A DNA stretch of 36,178 bases from an uncultured Planctomycetales bacterium (GTDB taxonomy: Bacteria; Planctomycetota; Planctomycetia; Isosphaerales; Isosphaeraceae): NCBI GenBank assembly GCA_903926465.1, contig CAIYJE010000149.1, positions 1-36,178 on the forward strand, read 5' to 3'. The position numbers were made by a program, and so were the translations under genes. Positions 7,555-16,634 of this stretch are shown one piece after another; position 1 is the stretch's first letter, and each line of letters opens with the position of its first letter. Under the pieces are notes generated by a model. It had not been told where the DNA came from. It saw nothing but the letters and a program-made list of their open reading frames with translations, and did no database searches.

Positions 7555-7902
7555 ATGGCAAGAAGGCCGTTGGGTGGGCTCAGGGTCCGCCATTTGATGA
7601 TCGGAGTGGCCGTTTTGGCCCTTGGGTTATTCCTCTGTCGTGGCCTGTGGGACATCGTTGAGCACGATCTCTACTTCCCATCCTCGGCCGGGATCTTATC
7701 CCCTGGGGAGCCTGTGATCACGGTCGGCGACCATCGGGATGGTACCGCCGTGTCGTCCGGCACGCCCTGCGTCGTCGAGAGCGATCTGGCTGTGGACCTG
7801 GACGATTGCTTCGATCGGCGAATCATCACCGTCAAAGTCATGGCGGGGCACAATCAGGGGGCGATCATCGAGATCCCCCGTCGGCTCCTCCGTAAGCGAT
7901 GA
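7555..7902 (+). CDS. Small membrane-anchored protein of unknown function
   Basis: A 115-residue protein from ATG 7555, with GGAG seven bases upstream. A basic N-terminus (MARRPLGGLRVRH) leads into one membrane helix (LMIGVAVLALGLFLCRGLW), leaving about 80 residues probably outside the cytoplasm. The soluble part contains SPGEPVITVGDHRDGTAV and ends in a basic stretch. Product, partners and role are unknown. Its spacing suggests it may share a transcript with the 89-residue protein upstream. Confidence 0.55.
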   Translation: MARRPLGGLRVRHLMIGVAVLALGLFLCRGLWDIVEHDLYFPSSAGILSPGEPVITVGDHRDGTAVSSGTPCVVESDLAVDLDDCFDRRIITVKVMAGHNQGAIIEIPRRLLRKR

Positions 7903-8423
7903 GGCCGCCTGACCTCGCGCTGCAGCCGACCCCGTACCGCTGCCATACTGCCTGCTATCATTGAGATTAGTCTGGGGCGGGAGAGCTGAGCTTGAGTGGG
8001 CAGCCGGTAACCAACATGTTTTCAAGCGATAATTCGCCGCAACCCGGTTCCCCTACCCTTGCACACCTTGAGAATACGTTGACGAGCCGTCTCGACGCTC
8101 CGGACTCCCAGGGATCAATTCGAGAGAGCGAAAATATGCCCGCTAGCTGCTTCTAACCTTGCCTGGACAGTTAAGTTGGCTTGGAATCGGCCAAGCGGTA
8201 TCTGCTTGGGGAATGATTCGTGGTTGAGGCCAATGATATCGGGGTGGGAATCTTAAATGGCTTTGTATGGCCAGTTCTTCGGATTACGCGGACGGCTGGA
8301 ACTGGGACCCCAAAACTTCTGCCCGTCGTACCCTGAGTGAGGGTGTGCGGCGTTGCGACGATCTGCCGCACCGACTATGCTCCAGTTTATGGGGTCAATT
8401 CGTCTTCCAGCAGAGGAGCGATC
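7903..8423. other. Intergenic region before the oxidoreductase gene
   Basis: No supportable gene. A reading frame extends upstream of the oxidoreductase start to 8337 but has no homology to that family. The region must hold the promoter for the gene at 8424; I see no convincing -35/-10 pair. The only clear signal is the ribosome-binding site GAGGAG at 8413-8418. Confidence 0.4.
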
Positions 8424-9830
8424 ATGTCAGACACAGTGAATCGTCGCGGGTTCCTGGGCGCATCGGGCGCAGGACTCGGTTATTTTTTCACGGCACCGGC
8501 CCTTTCGGCCGCCCGGATGGGCCGCAAGCCCAATGAAACCCTGCACTTTGCGGGAATTGGTGTGGGTGGCAAAGGTTCGAGTGATATCGATCAGACGGCC
8601 AATCTCGGTGAGATCATTGCTATCTGCGATATTGACGACACCCGGCTGGCTGAAAAGGCCAGCAAGTGGCCGTCTGCCAAGAAGTTCAATGATTTTCGTA
8701 AGCTTTTCGACGAGGTCGGCCAGCACATTGACGCCGTGGTGGTAAGCACCCCAGACCATACCCATGCCTGGCCGTCTCTGCGGGCCATCCGCATGGGCAA
8801 GCACGTTTATACCCAGAAGCCCCTGGCGCATTCCGTGTTTGAGGCTCGGTTGCTGCGTGAAGAGGCCAAAAAGTACAAGGTTTGCACCCAGATGGGGAAC
8901 CAGGGCTCGGCTCATCCAGGGCTCCGTCGGGCCGTTGAGCTGATCCAGAGCGGTGTGATTGGGCCGGTGCGAGAGGTTCACTCCTGGACCAACCGTCCCG
9001 TGTGGCCTCAGGCTCCCAAAATCATCGCACGTCCAGATAAGGCCGATCCTGTACCAAACTCGGTGCACTGGTATGAGTTCCTGGCCGGTGCGCCTGATCG
9101 GCCGTATGTGGACGGTGTTTACCATTCCTTCAACTGGCGAGGCTGGTGGGACTTTGGCACCGGCGCCATTGGCGACATGGCCTGCCACACCGCCAACATG
9201 CCGTTCCGGGCCCTCAAGCTTGAGTACCCAACGGGGGTTGTTGCGGAAAGCGGCCTGGTGAATCCAGAGACCTACCCCGAGTGGGCTCACGTCACGATCG
9301 ACTTCCCAGCCCGTGGTGATATGCCGGCCGCCAAGGTGCACTGGTATGAGGGGCGCAAGGACGGCAAGCTGGTTCTGCCTCCCGAGGAACTGCTGGCCAA
9401 GGTCCCCAAGACCCGCAAAGATGGCGACAAGATGGAACTGTCCGATAGCGGTTGCATGCTTGTTGGTGACAAGGGGATTCTCTTCTCACCCAATGACTAC
9501 GGCGCAGACTTTGTGCTGCTGCCCGAGGCCGATTTCAAGCAGGTGACTAACCGGACTCAGCCCGAACGGCTCCCCAAGAATGCCGATGGCGGCGATCAGG
9601 GGATGAAGAACGAGTGGGTTGAGGCAATCAAGGCCGGCAAGCCCGAACTGGCGTACTCCAATTTCGATATCGCCGGCCTGCTGACCGAAACGTTCCTGCT
9701 TGGTAACGTGGCCATCAAGTCCGGTAAGCGGCTGGAGTGGGACGGCCCGAACTGCAAGATTACCAACGATGTAGCGGCCAACCACCTCATCAATCCCGCC
9801 TACCGTAAGGGCTGGGAAATCAGCCGGTAA
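8424..9830 (+). CDS. Gfo/Idh/MocA-family oxidoreductase, Tat-exported
   Basis: NAD(P)-dependent dehydrogenase-like protein of 468 residues, probably acting on a sugar or cyclitol outside the cytoplasm. It starts at ATG 8424 with GAGGAG six bases upstream. Residues 7-8 open a twin-arginine signal (RRGFLGASGAGLGYFF), and the processed form would begin near residue 31. The Rossmann fold shows GIGVGGKG at 44-51 and AICDIDD. The lysine motif reads YTQKPLAH rather than the more common EKP. The C-terminal half is the alpha/beta domain typical of planctomycete members, with GGDQGMKNEWVEAIKAGKPE near the end. It appears monocistronic, with a strong terminator 36 bases after the stop. The substrate is not predictable. 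Confidence 0.92.
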   Translation: MSDTVNRRGFLGASGAGLGYFFTAPALSAARMGRKPNETLHFAGIGVGGKGSSDIDQTANLGEIIAICDIDDTRLAEKASKWPSAKKFNDFRKLFDEVGQHIDAVVVSTPDHTHAWPSLRAIRMGKHVYTQKPLAHSVFEARLLREEAKKYKVCTQMGNQGSAHPGLRRAVELIQSGVIGPVREVHSWTNRPVWPQAPKIIARPDKADPVPNSVHWYEFLAGAPDRPYVDGVYHSFNWRGWWDFGTGAIGDMACHTANMPFRALKLEYPTGVVAESGLVNPETYPEWAHVTIDFPARGDMPAAKVHWYEGRKDGKLVLPPEELLAKVPKTRKDGDKMELSDSGCMLVGDKGILFSPNDYGADFVLLPEADFKQVTNRTQPERLPKNADGGDQGMKNEWVEAIKAGKPELAYSNFDIAGLLTETFLLGNVAIKSGKRLEWDGPNCKITNDVAANHLINPAYRKGWEISR

Positions 9831-9866
9831 TCGGCGGCTCCGGTTCGTCGCTTTTCTCGGAACTCC

Positions 9867-9914
9867 CAGACGCCAGCGTTACCTGAAAAGGTGGGCTGGC
9901 GTCTGTTTTTTTTT
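9867..9914 (+). terminator. Rho-independent terminator of the oxidoreductase gene
   Basis: A perfect 11-bp stem (CAGACGCCAGC at 9867-9877 and GCTGGCGTCTG at 9895-9905) is followed directly by nine T residues (9906-9914). It lies 36 bases after the stop at 9830 and is one of the strongest terminators in the window. Confidence 0.92.
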
Positions 9915-9982
9915 CACGCGAGAGCTTCGCAGACCGGATCCCGTTTCACCGCAGTGCCAAAACAGAGACTCTTGCTGGCTGG

Positions 9983-10861
9983 TTACTCAGACTGCTTTTC
10001 CAAGACTGGGGGCTGTCCAGCCGCCTCTGCCTGGGGTGCCAGGCTCAGTACCCCGCACGATCGGATCAGAAAGACCAGCAGGAACAGGGTGAACACGGCC
10101 ACGCTAATCATGGGCCAGGTGTAAGCACGTCGTAGCGTGATGCCGGCGTCAGATAGGTCTGGCTGAGTGACCGGGACGGAGCCCAGCGGTATGGGCTGGG
10201 TCGGTTTCTCTCGCGCCTGGATGACCTCATCGTGAGGCGGTTCAAACTGCGTGCTGGGGCCGCTGAGCAATTTCATGAGTTCGGGCGGAAGGGCCTCGCG
10301 GAGCGGAGCGGCCTGCGTCTGAAGAAACTCGATGGTTTGCTGAGGTGTGAAGGCTCGTGCCCGCATCTGCTGGCCCACAAACCCCACCACCGCCGGTGTC
10401 AACAGGTCAAGGAGCGGGCCGAGGGCTGAGCGGCCGACCTCGGTTGCATGCCCTAGCGCATTCAGAATTCCGCCGTATCGGTTGCCGAAGATTTCCTGGG
10501 GACCCACAGAGGCAAGCCCTGACTTAGGCTGAGCCTGGTGTTCCAGATTCAAATTAGACGGCGTGGCTCCAGACTCGGTTCGCTTCAGGAATTGAGCGAG
10601 TGCCTGCTGGCCACTGGCCGTCGATGCCAGTTGCACCAGTCCCGCGTAAATGGTTGTGGATGCGGCGCCAAGAACATCAGGCAGATGGGCCGGCACGGTT
10701 CCCATCTCCGCAGCCAGAATTCGTTCCGCCGAGGGAGTGACCGAGTCGCGAAACTCGGTGCGTACGGCCTCAAGCAGACTTGGGGGCGCCACGGTTGCTG
10801 TTGTTGAGCCAGACGCAACAAAGTCACGCGGTATCTCTGAGGGTTGCGAGTCGTTTCGCAT
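9983..10861 (-). CDS. DUF937-like membrane-anchored protein
   Basis: A 292-residue protein from ATG 10861, with GGAG ten bases upstream. The first 180 residues are Ala/Leu/Gly-rich helices with an arrangement like DUF937 proteins (AASTTIYAGLVQLAST, GRSALGPLLDLLTPAVVGFVGQQM, LPPELMKLLSG). A linker rich in Pro and charged residues leads to one membrane helix near residue 245 (WPMISVAVFTLFLLVFLI) and a short tail. Its architecture parallels the helical half of the protein encoded at 11032-12342, including the LPPELMKLL/LPAELTKSL segment, so the two are probably paralogues. It lacks the fasciclin domain. The function of DUF937 is unknown. Confidence 0.7.
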   Translation of the reverse strand: MRNDSQPSEIPRDFVASGSTTATVAPPSLLEAVRTEFRDSVTPSAERILAAEMGTVPAHLPDVLGAASTTIYAGLVQLASTASGQQALAQFLKRTESGATPSNLNLEHQAQPKSGLASVGPQEIFGNRYGGILNALGHATEVGRSALGPLLDLLTPAVVGFVGQQMRARAFTPQQTIEFLQTQAAPLREALPPELMKLLSGPSTQFEPPHDEVIQAREKPTQPIPLGSVPVTQPDLSDAGITLRRAYTWPMISVAVFTLFLLVFLIRSCGVLSLAPQAEAAGQPPVLEKQSE

Positions 10862-10957
10862 TGAGTGAGGCTCCAGATTTCAAGTTGGACCGAACACGGT
10901 CGTTCTGGAATACCATGCAAATCTTGTCCCAATGCCGGATCGTTGAGCTGGTGCCAC

Positions 10958-10993
10958 AAAAAAAAACCGACCCCGGGATTCACCTAGGGTCGG
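10958..10993 (-). terminator. Rho-independent terminator of the DUF937-fasciclin gene
   Basis: Read on the - strand, CCGACCC and GGGTCGG (10987-10993 and 10967-10973) form a 7-bp stem with a 13-base loop, followed by nine T (A at 10958-10966 on +). It separates the gene ending at 11032 from the paralogue starting at 10861. Confidence 0.88.
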
Positions 10994-11031
10994 CTTGCGT
11001 ACGTAGGGATTGAACTTACCCGGCAACCGGG

Positions 11032-12342
11032 TCATTTGGCGGGCGGAAGCAGCACGGTGTCAATGACGTGAATCAGGCCGTTCTTGCTACGCACGTCGGC
11101 CTTGGTCACGGTGGCACCACCGATTGTCACTTTGCCATCCTTGACGGCAATGGGGGCAAAGGCCCCGCTGAGAGTTTTGACCTCTTTGCCGTCCAGGCCC
11201 ACGGCCTGAGCCGCCGGAACCGCCCCTTCAATAACGTGGTACTTCAGAATTTCGACCAGCTTGTCCTTGTTTTCCGGCTTGATCAATTCGGCAAGCTGAT
11301 CCGCGGGAATCTTGGCGAACGCCTCATCGGTCGGGGCGAACACCGTGAATGGTCCAGCGCCCTTGAGGGCATCAACCAGTCCGGCCTTGGTGAGCAGGTC
11401 AGCGAGGGTTTTGAAGGAGCCGGCCTTGAGCGCGGTATCCACAATGTCCACTTCTTCGACGATCTCTGTGGCGGGAGTTTCCGGCAGCGGCACCACCGCC
11501 TCGCGGGGCTTGTTGACCTTGGTCACCGCCGCGGGCTCGGCCACGGCGTTATCGGTTTTCACAACTTCGGGTGTGGCCGTCATACCCCGGTACAGCAGCA
11601 AGCCAAGCAGTCCCAGGGCCAGCAGGCCCAGTAGCGGAATCAGCCAACTGGGGAAGCCAGACGAGGCATTGGCGGCGGTTTTCATGGTGTGTCCGGCAGC
11701 CTGGCCGGTATTCCGGACGGCGTCGGCACCCTGCTGAGCCACCCGGTGCGAGGCGTTGGCCGCTGCGCCCACTGCCTGGCTACCGAGGTCGGCCAGGCTG
11801 TTGATCCCCAGAGATTTCGTGAGTTCGGCTGGTAGTGCACCCTTCAGGAAACCAGTCTGGCTGGTGAGCAGATCGGTAAGGCCCTGCGCACCCAGCCCTT
11901 TGGAAAGCACCTGCTTGGCAATGAGGTTCATGAGCAAGGGCGCGATCATCCCCAAGAGCGGGGTAATCACCGTCTTGCCCAGACCAAGCACGCCACTAAG
12001 TGCACCCAGCACGGCACCCAAGTTGGGGCCCAGAATCTGGCTCGCAAGATCTCCCCCTTTACGCTCGAATTCCCCACGCTTCTGAGGCGAACCGAGGATC
12101 TCGGGCAACTGGCTCAAAATGTCTGGGCTGCCGGCCGGTGCCTGGTTCCGGATCAAACCCAGAATCTGGTCCGCGCCACCCGGCAAGTTGGCTTTTTGGG
12201 TGAGTGCTGCCAGCAGCGTGGCTGCCGTTGTGCCAATGGCGCTGGTGGCTTTTCCAGAATCGAGCCCGAGTTGCTGGGAAACCTGGCCCAGTGCCGCACC
12301 CGTGAGTTGAGACTTGAGAGCGTCAATCAGATTCTCGGCCAT
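11032..12342 (-). CDS. DUF937-like domain, membrane helix and fasciclin domain fusion
   Basis: A 436-residue fusion. Start chosen at ATG 12342 (MAENLIDALKSQL), where DUF937-like homology begins; the frame extends to 12555 without recognisable sequence. Residues 1-180 are a DUF937-type helical domain (SQQLGLDSGKATSAIG, then Gly/Leu-rich helices). Residues 180-232 are an Ala-rich linker, 233-251 a membrane helix (WLIPLLGLLALGLLGLLLY), 252-297 a Pro/Val-rich spacer, and 298-434 a fasciclin domain with GPFTVFAPTDEAFAKIP, LKYHVIEGA and NGLIHVIDTVLLP. Fasciclin domains mediate adhesion, so that part is expected outside the cytoplasmic membrane while the DUF937 part stays inside. The gene has its own terminator and neighbours a paralogue without fasciclin. 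Confidence 0.85.
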   Translation of the reverse strand: MAENLIDALKSQLTGAALGQVSQQLGLDSGKATSAIGTTAATLLAALTQKANLPGGADQILGLIRNQAPAGSPDILSQLPEILGSPQKRGEFERKGGDLASQILGPNLGAVLGALSGVLGLGKTVITPLLGMIAPLLMNLIAKQVLSKGLGAQGLTDLLTSQTGFLKGALPAELTKSLGINSLADLGSQAVGAAANASHRVAQQGADAVRNTGQAAGHTMKTAANASSGFPSWLIPLLGLLALGLLGLLLYRGMTATPEVVKTDNAVAEPAAVTKVNKPREAVVPLPETPATEIVEEVDIVDTALKAGSFKTLADLLTKAGLVDALKGAGPFTVFAPTDEAFAKIPADQLAELIKPENKDKLVEILKYHVIEGAVPAAQAVGLDGKEVKTLSGAFAPIAVKDGKVTIGGATVTKADVRSKNGLIHVIDTVLLPPAK

Positions 12343-12937
12343 AGTGAAATTACCCTGATCACGAGCTTGGTTTCCCATCCATTTGGAAACCGAAGCATCA
12401 TGGATTGTCTGAACACATCCATCCCTGGGATGTTCGGAACGGATTCGTACTTGCGTCGACCTTGAGGGGGAAGTGAGACAGTGAGTTATTTTTACCCCGT
12501 ACGTCTTGTGAATCCAGTGGTCAGGGAGAAGTTTACGATTTCCAGACCCAACCAATTCACCGACAACAGGGCGTGGCTCTGGGTTTGAGGAGTGACCAAG
12601 ATTCGGGGATCCATCGAGTTTTGGCGAGGGCCCAAGGTCGGAATTTTCCAGGAAAAAGTGCGAGAAGCTAAGTCAAAGTCCAGGTCCGCAGAAACGAAAG
12701 AATTTCGTCGACGCTCAGGAAACGGAATGCGAAAAGTCCGGCCTGGTCAGTCTGAAATTGGGATCGGGACAAATGGCGGACGGACAACGCCGATCAGCCG
12801 TGAGCGTCAGAAGATCTGGGAAGCGTCGGGCCATGTTCTTGACATCTCCCAGACGTATCCTCTAGATTGATCGGACTGTCAACGGGGCCGTTTATGCGCG
12901 CCTGGCCCGCACCCCGAATGCCTTCTTCCCCATTTCA
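12343..12937. other. Divergent intergenic region between the DUF937-fasciclin gene and tex
   Basis: About 600 bases between divergent genes, which must contain both promoters. A + frame at 12592-12870 is rich in Arg, Lys and Ser, has no ribosome-binding site and resembles nothing I know, so I do not call it. No convincing -35/-10 pair, riboswitch or repeat was found by eye. Confidence 0.35.
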
Positions 12938-15900
12938 ATGGGATTGAAGGCCTGTAATCCCTTGATCCCCTGCCCGATGGATCACCCCATGGAAACCCCG
13001 ATTCCGGTCGATCTGGGCCGGATCGCACAGGACCTTCAGATCCGACGCATCCAGGTCGAGACTGTCGTCCAGTTGCTTGATGAAGGCAATACTGTTCCGC
13101 ACATCGCTCGCTTCGCCAGAGAACGTACTGGTGGGCTTGGAGAGGCGCTTGTTCGTGAAATTCAGAGCCGCATGGTGCGAGCTCGTGAGTTGACCGAACG
13201 CAAACGCACGATCCTCCAGGCGATTGAGGCGCAGGGCCGGCTCACCGAAGAGCTTGCCACGGCCATACGAAATGCGGACACGCCCAAGCGGCTGGATGAC
13301 CTGTATCTCCCGTATAAGTCTAAGAAGAAGAGCAAAGGCGCCGAGGCTCGCGAACAGGGCCTGGAACCTCTGGCTTTAAGAATCTGGAATCGGGACGAGA
13401 CCCTTGCGGATCTGGATGCTGCGGCAACCGAATTTGTTAACCCTGAGAAGGGGCTCGAGTCACTCGAGACCGTTCGGACCGGGGTTGGGAATATTCTTGC
13501 CGAGTCGATTCACGAACTGGCCCACGTGCGGGACACCATTCGCCGAGCAGTTTGGAGGCTTGGCAAGGTCGTGACCTCCAAGGCTGAGAATCTGGCGGAA
13601 GGCAAGGGACAGGATTATCGGGATTATTTCTCGTATTCCGAGCCGGTTGGAAATATTCCTCCTCACCGGGTTTTGGCGATCAACCGGGGTGAGAAGGAAG
13701 GAACACTCAAGGTCAAGCTTGAGGTCCCCCAAGGGGATCTGGAACGGTTGATGCTTGAGCTTTTGCCGCTGGAAGATCATCCCCATCGTGATTTTTTCAG
13801 CTCGGCCACGCTCGACTCGCTCAATCGCCTGCTGGTGCCGGCGCTTGAACGCGAGATCAAGCGTGATCTGACCGAGGCGGCCGAGCGTCATGCGGTTGAA
13901 GTGTTCGCCAGGAATCTTCGCAGCCTTCTGCTTCAGCCCCCGCTTGAGCACAAGGTGGTACTGGCCATTGATCCAGGCCGCAAAGGTTGCAAGCTCGCCG
14001 TGCTAGATTCCAGTGGTGCGCTTCTGGAACACGCTCAGATTCAGCCATTCTCGCCTCAAAACCGTAGGTTTGAGGCCAAGCAGACTATCAAAGACCTTGT
14101 CGGTAAGCACCACGTTGAAGTGGTGGCAATTGGCAACGGAACAGCCTGTCGAGAGATGGAGGAGCTGGTGGCCGAAGTCATTGCCGAGGCAACGCACTTC
14201 GTAAACAACCCCGGCGTGCCCTTCCCGGTTTCTCGCAAAAGCCAGAAGGAAGCAAGCGGTGATGCATCAGGACAGGCCTCCAAGGGTTCTGCTCCCGTGG
14301 TCTCCGAATCTGAACCGGTTCTTTCGAACGATCCTGATACCGGAACTTCCGAAGTGACTCACTCCCACGCTGAGACTCATGTTGAGCATGACGTCCCTGC
14401 CAGTGACGTCAGCACGCACGAACACGCAGAGGTAGATGCCTCAGTGGCGAGTGACACTCCTCCGCCAATTTCAGGCGGCTCTGGTGAACCAGGTGAAGGC
14501 CACCACGGATCTTCTGACTCCAGTGACTCCGAAAAGGTTGAAGATTCGCTGGCGACTCCTCTGGGTGATGCCGTTGGGGAACTGCCTGTTTCTGTACCCA
14601 ATGCCGATATTGTGACCGTGACCGAGGTCATTTCCCACCACGCGGCCCATGCTGTCACGGAAGTGATTTCGTTCGCGGCTGTAGCCTCGAATCTGGATCT
14701 CTCTGAACCTCATGAGGTTCATGGATCCCAGACCGAGGTGGCTGTGAGCTCGGATGGCGGTTCTGCGGAACAGGCCACTGCGGGTGTGGCTCCCTCGTTT
14801 GCCACCCCACTGACTCAGCCACCCAAGGGCAGTGGCAAGCCTGGCAAGCCAGAAAAAGAAAAAGAAAAAGAGAAAGACAAAGAGAAGGAAAAAGATCGGG
14901 AGCCCCGGCCCCCCAAGGTCAAGACTCCTCCTCAGCCACCGGCACCCCACGCTGCCGATGCCCTGATCTCTCAGCTTTCCTACATCATCGTGAACGAAGC
15001 TGGCGCGAATGTTTACTCGTCCAGTACTCTTGGACGTGAAGAACTTCCTGAGGTTGAGGCTGAACTTCGTGGCACGATTTCGATCGGACGTCGATTGCTG
15101 GACCCGCTCACCGAACTGGTGAAAGTTGATCCCCAGAACGTGGGTGTTGGCCAGTACCAGCACGATGTGCATCCCAACCAGCTCAAGGAAAGCCTGAAGC
15201 AGGTCATTGAGAGCTGTGTGAACTTCGTCGGCGTTGATCTCAACACCGCCAATGCCACATTGCTGTCTCACGTCTCAGGCCTGAACGATCTTCTGGCCCG
15301 GCGAATCGTTGAATTTCGCAAGGAGAAGGGTCCGTTCCGGCTCCGTGAACAACTCAAGGAAGTGGAAGGGGTTGCTGAGAATATCTACCGTCAGGCTGCA
15401 GGTTTCCTCAGGGTTCATGGCGGCGAAAACCCGCTCGATCGTACCTGGATCCACCCTGAGAGTTATCCGATCGCTCACAAACTTTTGGCGGCTATTGGGG
15501 TTGGCCCTGAAGCGTTGGCCACCTCAGAGAGCGTAGATGAGCTTCGCGGCAAACTGAACCAGCTAGACGTTCCAGAGCTTGCCAAGTCGCTCGAACTGAC
15601 AGAGCCTGCGCTGCACGAGATGTTGACAGCATTTGCTCAGGCTGGTCGTGACCCTCGTCAGGACCTACCCAAGCCTATCTTCAAGCGTGGTCTTCTCAAG
15701 CTCGAAGATCTTCAGCCTGGTGTTGAGCTGAAGGGGACCGTTCTCAACGTTGTCGACTTTGGCGCATTTGTCGACATCGGTTTGAAGGATTCTGGCCTGG
15801 TCCATATCAGCCAACTTGCAAATCGTTATGTCAAGAGCCCTCACGATATTGTCAGTGTTGGCGATGTTGTAAGCGTGTGGGTGATGACGGTTGATAAAGA

Positions 15901-16591
15901 GCGGAAACGTGTCTCTTTGACGATGATTGAGCCTGGAACTGAACGGTCTCGAACTCCAGAACGTCCCGAGCGACCAACCGCTCGTGGTCCCCGTGGTCGT
16001 TCACAGGGTGGCCCTCCACCCGCAGGTGATGCACCGGCACGTGAGCGGCCAGCCGTTCGTGGTCCCAGACCCGAAGGCCCCGCAGCTAGTCGCCAGGGTG
16101 GTCCTCGTCGTGAGGGGGGTGATGCTCGGTCTTCCGAACAAGCATCATCCACGCCGCGACCAAGCAACCGCGTTCCTGGGCCTCCACAGCGAGCTCAGCA
16201 AGGCGGCAGGCCTGGCATGGGTGGTGGTGGTGGCCGTGGCGGTCCCGGTCGAGGCGGGTTTGGTGGTGGCCGTGGACCTGGGGGTGGTAAGCCTGGTGGA
16301 GCACGTGATGCTGCCGCCGATCGCGCTGCCGACACAACCCCTGTCACGCCTCGTAAGCCGAAGCCGGCCCCTGGCCCTTCTCCGCTGACCAAAGACGTGA
16401 TTGCCGGTGCCGCTCCTCTTCGTTCGTTCGGTCAGCTCAAGCAGTTGTTCGAATTGCGAACCACAGACGAGCCTGCTCCCGAATCTGGCGGGGTGGCATC
16501 GCCGGTTCAGGATTCAGCTTCACCTGTCCAGCCAACGGCTCCTGTTGAGGATGCACGGCCGGCCGGTGGTGATGATTCCACTTCGTCCTGA
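12938..16591 (+). CDS. tex: Tex-family RNA-binding protein with large internal insertion and RG-rich tail
   Basis: Transcription accessory protein Tex, a cytoplasmic nucleic-acid-binding protein related to Spt6. Homology begins at METPIPVDLGRIAQDLQ, so ATG 12989 or 12977 may be the real start; no Shine-Dalgarno decides it and I give the longest frame. Numbered from 12938: Tex N-terminal helices to about 340; YqgF/RNase H-like domain (VVLAIDPGRKGCKLAVLD) at about 343-420; an insertion at about 423-672; return to Tex at YIIVNEAGANVYSSS; helix-hairpin-helix (GLNDLLARRIVEFRKEKGPF) near 780-800; S1 domain (LKGTVLNVVDFGAFVDIGLKDSGLVHIS) near 930-1000. A tail of about 215 residues has RGP, RPE and GGGRGG repeats. 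Tex is usually about 770 residues; the 1217 here are explained by the insertion and tail. Confidence 0.95.
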   Translation: MGLKACNPLIPCPMDHPMETPIPVDLGRIAQDLQIRRIQVETVVQLLDEGNTVPHIARFARERTGGLGEALVREIQSRMVRARELTERKRTILQAIEAQGRLTEELATAIRNADTPKRLDDLYLPYKSKKKSKGAEAREQGLEPLALRIWNRDETLADLDAAATEFVNPEKGLESLETVRTGVGNILAESIHELAHVRDTIRRAVWRLGKVVTSKAENLAEGKGQDYRDYFSYSEPVGNIPPHRVLAINRGEKEGTLKVKLEVPQGDLERLMLELLPLEDHPHRDFFSSATLDSLNRLLVPALEREIKRDLTEAAERHAVEVFARNLRSLLLQPPLEHKVVLAIDPGRKGCKLAVLDSSGALLEHAQIQPFSPQNRRFEAKQTIKDLVGKHHVEVVAIGNGTACREMEELVAEVIAEATHFVNNPGVPFPVSRKSQKEASGDASGQASKGSAPVVSESEPVLSNDPDTGTSEVTHSHAETHVEHDVPASDVSTHEHAEVDASVASDTPPPISGGSGEPGEGHHGSSDSSDSEKVEDSLATPLGDAVGELPVSVPNADIVTVTEVISHHAAHAVTEVISFAAVASNLDLSEPHEVHGSQTEVAVSSDGGSAEQATAGVAPSFATPLTQPPKGSGKPGKPEKEKEKEKDKEKEKDREPRPPKVKTPPQPPAPHAADALISQLSYIIVNEAGANVYSSSTLGREELPEVEAELRGTISIGRRLLDPLTELVKVDPQNVGVGQYQHDVHPNQLKESLKQVIESCVNFVGVDLNTANATLLSHVSGLNDLLARRIVEFRKEKGPFRLREQLKEVEGVAENIYRQAAGFLRVHGGENPLDRTWIHPESYPIAHKLLAAIGVGPEALATSESVDELRGKLNQLDVPELAKSLELTEPALHEMLTAFAQAGRDPRQDLPKPIFKRGLLKLEDLQPGVELKGTVLNVVDFGAFVDIGLKDSGLVHISQLANRYVKSPHDIVSVGDVVSVWVMTVDKERKRVSLTMIEPGTERSRTPERPERPTARGPRGRSQGGPPPAGDAPARERPAVRGPRPEGPAASRQGGPRREGGDARSSEQASSTPRPSNRVPGPPQRAQQGGRPGMGGGGGRGGPGRGGFGGGRGPGGGKPGGARDAAADRAADTTPVTPRKPKPAPGPSPLTKDVIAGAAPLRSFGQLKQLFELRTTDEPAPESGGVASPVQDSASPVQPTAPVEDARPAGGDDSTSS

Positions 16592-16634
16592 GCCCGTTCT
16601 CTTCCGTTTCAGGTTTCTGATCTGACGAGAGTAC

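Noticed and set aside
12592-12870. 92-codon + frame before tex
   Set aside because: Arg/Lys/Ser-rich composition, no ribosome-binding site and no recognisable domain.
14471-15271. 266-codon - strand frame inside tex
   Set aside because: It is antisense to the insertion and core of Tex; the Phe/Leu run it encodes is simply the complement of the Glu-Lys repeat.
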